Part shown: piece by piece, positions 14,735 through 19,319 of the stretch
How the letters are laid out: each line of letters opens with the position of its first letter
How positions within the stretch are numbered: position 1 is the stretch's first letter
From: Deltaproteobacteria bacterium
GTDB taxonomy: Bacteria; Desulfobacterota_D; UBA1144; Nemesobacterales; N074bin48
Length of the DNA stretch: 19,319 nucleotides
Reading direction: 5' to 3'
Assembly (NCBI GenBank): GCA_004356685.1
Contig: SMWS01000108.1
Span: 1 to 19,319 of the forward strand
The notes under the pieces: generated by a model
Database searches by the model: none
What the model saw: the letters and a program-made list of their open reading frames with translations, nothing else
Told to the model about the DNA's origin: nothing
Translations under genes and position numbers: made by a program

Positions 14735-15595
14735 ATGAAATTTTTAATCCTAATATTTTGTGTACTTCTCTTTTTTGGGTGTTCAGCTAAAAAAGTTTTA
14801 AAAGCCCCAGAAAGATCTATGCAAAGAATTTCAGCAGCTATAGAAAGATCAAAAGGAATTACACCTGATCAGGAATACTATATAGGAAGAGCTGTAGCGG
14901 CTAAAATTGTATCAACTTACACTATTCTTGAAGATGAAGATCTTACAAAATATCTTAATTTAGTCGGAAATATTGTTGCTGTAAATTCTGATCATCCAGA
15001 TCTGCCTGGTGGTTATCATTTTGGTATATTAAATACAAAAGATATAAATGCATTTGCCTGTCCTGGTGGAATAGTTTTTATTACCAAAGGACTTTTAGAT
15101 ACATTGGATAATGAAGATGAGCTCGCGGCTGTGCTGGCTCATGAAATTGCACATATTAATAATCGCGACGGGATTTCATCTATAGAAGATTCAAGAAGAT
15201 CCGGGGTGCTATCAACGATTTTATTGGAACCATTTCGGTTTGCCGCAAGTCTAACTCCACTACATTTAGCTGTTTTTTCAGGCGCTTTCATACAGTCAGT
15301 TGATTCAGTCGTAGATACTGTATCTATTAACGGATATGATAAGAGTGATGAATTTAAAGCAGATAATGATGCTTTAAATTATTTACGAAGAGCCGCTTAT
15401 AATCCTGTTTCTTTAGTAGATTATCAGAAAAAAGTGCTCGAGCATTATAACTCGGTAGAATCAGAACAACATAGTACTCACCCGGGATTAGCTGAAAGAA
15501 TTCAGAAGCTGGAATCAATGACACTAAAAGTTGAATTAGATGATATTAAAGTAAAAGAGAGAAAGAAAAGGTTTGAAGATGCGCTTAAAGGTTGA
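14735..15595 (+). CDS. M48-family zinc metalloprotease, probable lipoprotein
   Basis: 286 residues. The N-terminus has a short Lys-charged, hydrophobic signal ending FFGC, with Cys16 a likely lipidation site (the lipobox is loose). The protease domain has HEIAH at 136-140 (His136 and His140 zinc ligands, Glu137 catalytic) and the third ligand Glu206 in DEFKAD, with an ACPGG-type strand (FACPGGIVFITKGLL) before the active helix and the HPGLAERI motif near the C-terminus. This layout matches periplasmic M48 proteases such as LoiP/YcaL and the catalytic part of BepA, which degrade misassembled outer-membrane proteins; no TPR region is present. Translation may be controlled by the palindrome over its ribosome site. 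It converges with the phosphodiesterase gene. Confidence 0.92.
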   Translation: MKFLILIFCVLLFFGCSAKKVLKAPERSMQRISAAIERSKGITPDQEYYIGRAVAAKIVSTYTILEDEDLTKYLNLVGNIVAVNSDHPDLPGGYHFGILNTKDINAFACPGGIVFITKGLLDTLDNEDELAAVLAHEIAHINNRDGISSIEDSRRSGVLSTILLEPFRFAASLTPLHLAVFSGAFIQSVDSVVDTVSINGYDKSDEFKADNDALNYLRRAAYNPVSLVDYQKKVLEHYNSVESEQHSTHPGLAERIQKLESMTLKVELDDIKVKERKKRFEDALKG

Positions 15596-15663
15596 TACTT
15601 TATAGTATTGATTTAAAGCAATTATAAATTATCTGATTCTGCACAAATCCAATCCCACCCGGA

Positions 15664-16434
15664 TTAACTGATTGTTATTTCTCTTCCATCTTCCAGAATA
15701 TCTAAGTGGTTTTGAAATGGCAGCTTGCTTAAATCACTTAACACTTCTTTTTTGAAAAGTGGTTTTATATGTGATATATAAAATTTGATATCATCCCTTC
15801 CTAACTTTTTAACTTCGTTATAAAACAGTTTAGGTGTTAAATGCTTGGTGATTTTAGCTGTTTGCTGCTTTTCACTCGGAAAACTTACTCCAGCAATAAT
15901 GGCTTTTAGATTTTTTTTGTTTTTACAAGATTCCCAAAATTGATCGGTCTTATAGGTGTCAGCAGTAAAAGCCATTGAACATTTCCCATTGTCAATTATT
16001 AGCCCGTGTGTAGGCACAATGTGGTTCACACGTATTGGAGTAATTTCGTAGTTTGATATTTTAAATGTTTTTAAATTAGAAAATTCGTTCCACTTAAAAA
16101 TTTCATTCCTGCTTTTCGCTATTTCAACTAAATTTGGCCAAATGTTATTATTCAGTATATGTGTACTGATTGTATCCCTGCTTTCCTGAGACGAATGCAT
16201 TGTAAATGGGTCTTCTTTAATCCAAAAAAGTTTTTCCATTAAAAAAGGAAGGTCTGCAATGTGATCAAAATGTGAGTGTGTAATCAGAAGGTGCTCCAAA
16301 TGTTTAAGGGATTCATCATCCAGGTTTCTCGTAATTGAACCCGCATCGATTAAGATTTTATTATCGATTAAGAAACAAGTCGGATCGCTGTTTATACTTC
16401 TAGCTCCGGAGCATCCCAGGATTTTAATTTTCAC
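15664..16434 (-). CDS. Class II 3',5'-cyclic-nucleotide phosphodiesterase (metallo-beta-lactamase fold)
   Basis: Cytoplasmic hydrolase, 256 residues. Metal ligands of the fold are all present: HSHFDH at 53-58, His138 (VNHIVPTHG), Asp159 (FTADT) and His222 (SHIKP), with an additional His198 in KHLTP. The N-terminal ILGCSGA, the IWPNL segment and the spacing match the proteobacterial class II cAMP phosphodiesterase family rather than RNase Z or lactonases. It would hydrolyse cAMP to AMP and so oppose the adenylate cyclase encoded 1.6 kb away. The start is GTG at 16434 with no clear ribosome site. It lies 94 bases downstream of phnE on the same strand and could be transcribed with it or from its own promoter in that gap. 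Confidence 0.82.
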   Translation of the reverse strand: MKIKILGCSGARSINSDPTCFLIDNKILIDAGSITRNLDDESLKHLEHLLITHSHFDHIADLPFLMEKLFWIKEDPFTMHSSQESRDTISTHILNNNIWPNLVEIAKSRNEIFKWNEFSNLKTFKISNYEITPIRVNHIVPTHGLIIDNGKCSMAFTADTYKTDQFWESCKNKKNLKAIIAGVSFPSEKQQTAKITKHLTPKLFYNEVKKLGRDDIKFYISHIKPLFKKEVLSDLSKLPFQNHLDILEDGREITIS

Positions 16435-16468
16435 AATAGCTTAATCTGTTTATATTACTAAGTTAAAG

Positions 16469-16483
16469 TTGTTTAATAAACAA
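16469..16483. repeat. Small dyad between phnE and the phosphodiesterase
   Basis: TTGTTTA and TAAACAA are perfect 7-base arms around a single A. It lies in the 94-base gap downstream of phnE (minus strand) and could be an operator or a weak terminator. It is AT-rich, so chance is not excluded. Confidence 0.3.
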
Positions 16484-16528
16484 TTAAGGCTATATATTAT
16501 ATTTTTAAACTAATAAATTCAAGTTGTG

Positions 16529-17314
16529 TTAACGCAAACTCTTCCTAATAGAGATACTTATCTGTTCTATTATAACAACAGCAACTAGAACAACCAACGT
16601 AAGTGTTGCCACTTTTTCATATTGAAAGGAACGAATATATAAAAGTATATAAAACCCTATTCCACCAGCGCCGACAAGACCTAATACGAGAGATTCTCTA
16701 AGGTTAAGCTCAAACCTGAAAAGAGTATCTCTTGCCAGGTCGGGTGCAACCTGACTGAGAATTCCAAACCTTATTTTTTGGACAAAATTGGCCCCGGCCG
16801 ATTCCAGCGCTTCTATAGGACCTATTTGGGCATTTTCCATAGCCTCAGAATAAAATTTACCAAGCATTCCGGTAGAATGCAGCGCTATTGCAAGTACTCC
16901 CGGAAAAGGGCCCAGTCCAACAGTGCTTACAAACAGGAGTGCAAGGAGAATTACCGGTATACCTCTTAACATTGCAAGTAGCCACTTTACGGGTCTGTTA
17001 ATATACCTTGGAGTTATATTTTCAGCCGCCAGTATGCCTGCAAAAAAAGAGATAATTGCACTTAAAAATGTGCCAAATAAGGCAATTTGAATCGTCTCAA
17101 CCATAGATTTGAAAACTGTTTTGGCAACACTTGTATCTGGCGGAACCATACGAGAAAAAAAATCAGCCATTCTAGGAAGCCCTTCAAAAAGCTTTGTCGG
17201 TTGAACATCTGCTCCCCTGGATGACCAAAAAAATAAGATTATCAAAATAAAGAAGGTTAATATTCTTTGTATATTAACCCGTGATTTAGTAGAGCGGATA
17301 TAATCTGTTCTCAA
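16529..17314 (-). CDS. phnE: Phosphonate-type ABC transporter permease
   Basis: Inner-membrane permease of 261 residues, PhnE/PtxC family. The first hydrophobic helix (about 17-32) is followed by the binding-protein-dependent permease core (about 75-255) with five or so helices. The coupling EAA loop is visible as EALESAGANFVQKIRFGIL, and RGIPVILLALLF and GAGGIGFYILLYI are typical of the family. It imports phosphonate, phosphite or a related anion with the ATPase encoded 10 bases upstream. The start codon is TTG at 17314, with no good ribosome site, so translation likely relies on coupling to phnC. Confidence 0.9.
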   Translation of the reverse strand: MRTDYIRSTKSRVNIQRILTFFILIILFFWSSRGADVQPTKLFEGLPRMADFFSRMVPPDTSVAKTVFKSMVETIQIALFGTFLSAIISFFAGILAAENITPRYINRPVKWLLAMLRGIPVILLALLFVSTVGLGPFPGVLAIALHSTGMLGKFYSEAMENAQIGPIEALESAGANFVQKIRFGILSQVAPDLARDTLFRFELNLRESLVLGLVGAGGIGFYILLYIRSFQYEKVATLTLVVLVAVVIIEQISISIRKSLR

Positions 17315-17324
17315 GATTTATATA

Positions 17325-18122
17325 TTAATTTTTAGACTCAAACATTATAGAAGATTCAAATTCTGTTTCATATATTGAATTCAGGTGAGAGTTGTCGAGC
17401 AGAGAAGATTCTTTGTCGAAAACTATTTTGCCTTTTCTAAGCCCAATAATCCTTTGAACATATCTCTTTGCTAAAGCAGGCTGGTGGAGATTGATTATTA
17501 ATGTTGCTCTATGTTTTGTGCTTGATTGCACAAGAAGATCCAATATTTCATGAGAAAGTGCAGGGTCAAGATTGCTTACAGGCTCGTCAGCAAGAATCAC
17601 ACCCGCTTCCTGAGCAATTGCTCTTGCGATCGCTACTCTCTGCATTTCTCCTCCACTTAAAGTGTCTGTTCTCTGATCGATCTGGCTTGTAAGATTTACT
17701 TCTTTTATTGCTTCAAAGGCGATATCTTTGTCTCTATCGGAGAACATTCCAAATATGCTTTTTATAGTGCTTGTTTTGCCAAGTCTTCCAAAAAGAACAT
17801 TTTCAAAGACGGTTCCTCTTCCGATAAGGTTAAAGTTCTGGAATATAAATCCAATATTGCCCCTAGTGTTGTTAGTTACGGTAACCGACCCTGAATATGG
17901 CTTTACAAAACCACCGATAGTCCTTAAAAAAGTTGTTTTACCTGCTCCGCTTGAACCTATAATCCCCAGGGTTTGCCCTTTGGGAATTATAAGGTCTTCA
18001 ATATTTAAAACATCTCTGTCGTCACCTGGATATCTGACTTTTAGGTTCCTGACTTCTATTTCTGCCAGATCAGGATATGACTGACTGGACCTGTTTTTAT
18101 CTTGACCAATATAAACTTCCAT
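17325..18122 (-). CDS. phnC: Phosphonate-type ABC transporter ATPase
   Basis: Cytoplasmic ATP-binding subunit of 265 residues. Seen: Walker A GSSGAGKTT (Lys62), Q-loop FIFQNFNL, ABC signature LSGGEMQRVAIARA, Walker B VILADEPVSNLD and a switch His in INLHQP. These are in the arrangement typical of PhnC, which powers uptake through PhnE. There is an N-terminal extension of about 20 polar residues before the first strand. GAGGA lies close before the ATG at 18122. phnD ends 28 bases upstream and phnE starts 10 bases downstream. Confidence 0.93.
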   Translation of the reverse strand: MEVYIGQDKNRSSQSYPDLAEIEVRNLKVRYPGDDRDVLNIEDLIIPKGQTLGIIGSSGAGKTTFLRTIGGFVKPYSGSVTVTNNTRGNIGFIFQNFNLIGRGTVFENVLFGRLGKTSTIKSIFGMFSDRDKDIAFEAIKEVNLTSQIDQRTDTLSGGEMQRVAIARAIAQEAGVILADEPVSNLDPALSHEILDLLVQSSTKHRATLIINLHQPALAKRYVQRIIGLRKGKIVFDKESSLLDNSHLNSIYETEFESSIMFESKN

Positions 18123-18150
18123 GATTAATCCTCACTTTTTTTGGGCTTTA

Positions 18151-19038
18151 TTATTTTAAATATCCGTAACGTTTTGCCATCTGCTCAACATGTTCGTAAT
18201 TTTTATGAGTTGCCTCTACATAACCATCAGGGCTATACACATATTTTAGTAAATAGCTATACTGAGGGGTGTTAAGCTTAAGCATTGCTTTTTTAAAATT
18301 TTCTTTAATTTCAGTGTTGAGCCCTTTTCTTGAACACACAACGTGTGAAGGAATATCGGTGGATTCGGCTATCCATTTTACTTTGGCAAGCTGTTCAGGG
18401 GTCAGTAGCAGGTCGGCATATTGGCTAACGCCTGCTGCGTCTACAAGTCCGTTTGCAACTGCCTGAATAGCCTGCTGATATCCACCGGCAAAGTAAACCG
18501 TTTTAAAAAAGTTATTAGGGTCTTCGTCCTGCCCCAGATAACCTTTTTTCACAAATATATCCAGTGGATATAAATATCCGGACTCCGAAATCGGATCGGC
18601 AAAAGCTATACTCTTTCCCTTTAGATCTTTTACGTCATTTATTCCGCTGTCTCTTCTTACAAATATTCTTCCTCTATAAAAAGCCCTGCCTCTATACACC
18701 TCGGAAAGCAGAACCTCGGCTCCTATTTCATTATGAGCCAATACATAGGGCAGGCCACCCATAAATGAAATATCGGCTTGCCCGCTTCTTAGAGCTTCTA
18801 CGGCTGCGGCATGATCCTGAGTCACATAGCCCTTTACATTTATCCCTATCTCATTTGCAAGATATTTTGTTATTTTGTTAATATCACCAATGAGTTTTTC
18901 AGGATTTTCCTGTGGTATAAAAGCCAGAGTTAGTGTTTTTTGCTCCGTATTTTCTTCTATGCCGGCAATTGATTTATGATTTGCAAAAGTTGTAAGCAGC
19001 AGTGTGACTATCAAAATAAGTTTATAATGTTTTTTCAT
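18151..19038 (-). CDS. phnD: Phosphonate-type periplasmic binding protein
   Basis: Solute receptor of 295 residues, PhnD/PtxB family. Signal peptide about 1-25 (LILIVTLLLTTF, no lipobox). The mature protein has the type 2 periplasmic-binding fold with family motifs ADISFMGGLPYVLA, LKGKSIAFADPISESGYLYP, GGYQQAIQAVANGLVDAAG and a late SHVVCSRKGL. The SESG segment is in the region where PhnD binds the phosphonate oxygens. The substrate could be a phosphonate, phosphite or another small anion. GAGGG lies just before the ATG at 19038. First complete gene of the transporter operon, 15 bases after a partial gene. Confidence 0.9.
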   Translation of the reverse strand: MKKHYKLILIVTLLLTTFANHKSIAGIEENTEQKTLTLAFIPQENPEKLIGDINKITKYLANEIGINVKGYVTQDHAAAVEALRSGQADISFMGGLPYVLAHNEIGAEVLLSEVYRGRAFYRGRIFVRRDSGINDVKDLKGKSIAFADPISESGYLYPLDIFVKKGYLGQDEDPNNFFKTVYFAGGYQQAIQAVANGLVDAAGVSQYADLLLTPEQLAKVKWIAESTDIPSHVVCSRKGLNTEIKENFKKAMLKLNTPQYSYLLKYVYSPDGYVEATHKNYEHVEQMAKRYGYLK

Positions 19039-19053
19039 ATAACCCTCTTTTTT

Positions 19054-19319
19054 CTATTTAAAAACAGGTCCATACTGATTTTCTAATTTTTGATAATCAA
19101 GCCATAAAGATGCAGATTTTTTCCAGTCATTTTTTTCAACAGCATCTAATATAGCTTCCAGTTTGTCTGTCAGCTCATACACAAGAGACGATTGATCGAG
19201 ATTCTTAAGCCCTGCTGCATCAACCTTTAAATCCTTTGAAACAGTGTTTAGAAGCAGATTAATATGAAATCTGTCCTCTGCAGGGATTAATACATTTAGC
19301 GTGCTTAGAAATGTTGAAA
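19054..19319 (-). CDS. C-terminal end of an unknown protein, cut by the window edge
   Basis: An open minus-strand frame runs from the right edge to a TAG at 19054, giving 87 C-terminal residues; the start lies outside the window. The visible part is hydrophilic and probably all-helical (LTDKLEAILDAVEKNDWKK, ending QYGPVFK). It has no cofactor motif and I do not recognise the family. It lies only 15 bases upstream of phnD on the same strand, so it is likely part of the transporter operon. It may be an exported partner protein, but there is no direct evidence. Confidence 0.7.
   Translation of the reverse strand, partial: STFLSTLNVLIPAEDRFHINLLLNTVSKDLKVDAAGLKNLDQSSLVYELTDKLEAILDAVEKNDWKKSASLWLDYQKLENQYGPVFK

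Noticed and set aside
15651..15665. AATCC/GGATT inverted repeat between the convergent M48 and phosphodiesterase genes
   Set aside because: The stem is only 5 bp, there is no T tract, and it overlaps the phosphodiesterase stop codon. It is too weak to call as a terminator.
17728..18084. 118-residue plus-strand frame opposite phnC
   Set aside because: It lies wholly inside phnC, which has all ABC ATPase motifs in frame. It has no domain, ribosome site or promoter.

Overview
The window is a gene-dense, AT-rich stretch of a Gram-negative bacterial chromosome. It has a TolQ-TolR-TolA-type envelope motor operon, lipoprotein and Sec signal peptides, and a phosphonate-type ABC importer with a periplasmic binding protein. 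No rRNA, tRNA, CRISPR array, phage gene or transposase was seen, and no stretch over 300 bases lacks a gene. The gene families (ArgS next to a SPOR protein, a TolA with a C-terminal APPP motif, a CHASE2 adenylate cyclase, a class II cAMP phosphodiesterase, a tandem ThyX protein) fit a delta-proteobacteria-like or related deep-branching lineage. I infer this from gene content only and cannot name a genus.

Layout. (1) 105-3299, plus strand: a soluble PAS-GAF HisKA_2-type histidine kinase, then a four-domain regulator (receiver, PAS, degenerate receiver, LuxR-type HTH), flanked by a short imperfect inverted repeat. (2) 3356-8521, minus strand, read leftwards: tolQ, tolR, a tolA-like gene, a histidine-phosphatase, argS and a SPOR-domain membrane protein. 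These are tightly spaced and probably one operon. (3) 8729-11778, plus strand: a near-perfect sigma70-type promoter drives what looks like a leaderless message for a sirtuin-fold protein that has lost its NAD and catalytic motifs. It is followed by a fused tandem ThyX-like protein, a pentapeptide-repeat protein and a tiny zinc-ribbon membrane protein. (4) 11889-15595, plus strand: a CHASE2 adenylate cyclase whose only sensible start is an AUU codon behind a strong Shine-Dalgarno sequence, an exported SH3b-like protein, a GC-rich structured intergenic element, and an M48 metalloprotease. (5) 15664-19319, minus strand: the 5'-truncated end of an unknown gene, then phnD, phnC and phnE, and after a 94-base gap a metallo-beta-lactamase-fold class II cyclic-nucleotide phosphodiesterase.

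How it fits together. Block 2 couples cell-envelope energetics with housekeeping. Blocks 4 and 5 place a cAMP-making and a cAMP-degrading enzyme within 2 kb of each other, which suggests a local second-messenger module. Block 3 is the most puzzling: two nucleotide-enzyme folds with eroded or reshuffled active sites sit side by side under one strong promoter. The best candidates for something undescribed are this pseudo-sirtuin/tandem-ThyX pair, the phosphomimetic-looking pseudo-receiver in the regulator, the AUU start with an in-frame upstream mini-ORF on the cyclase, and the GC-rich RNA-like element at 14587-14672.
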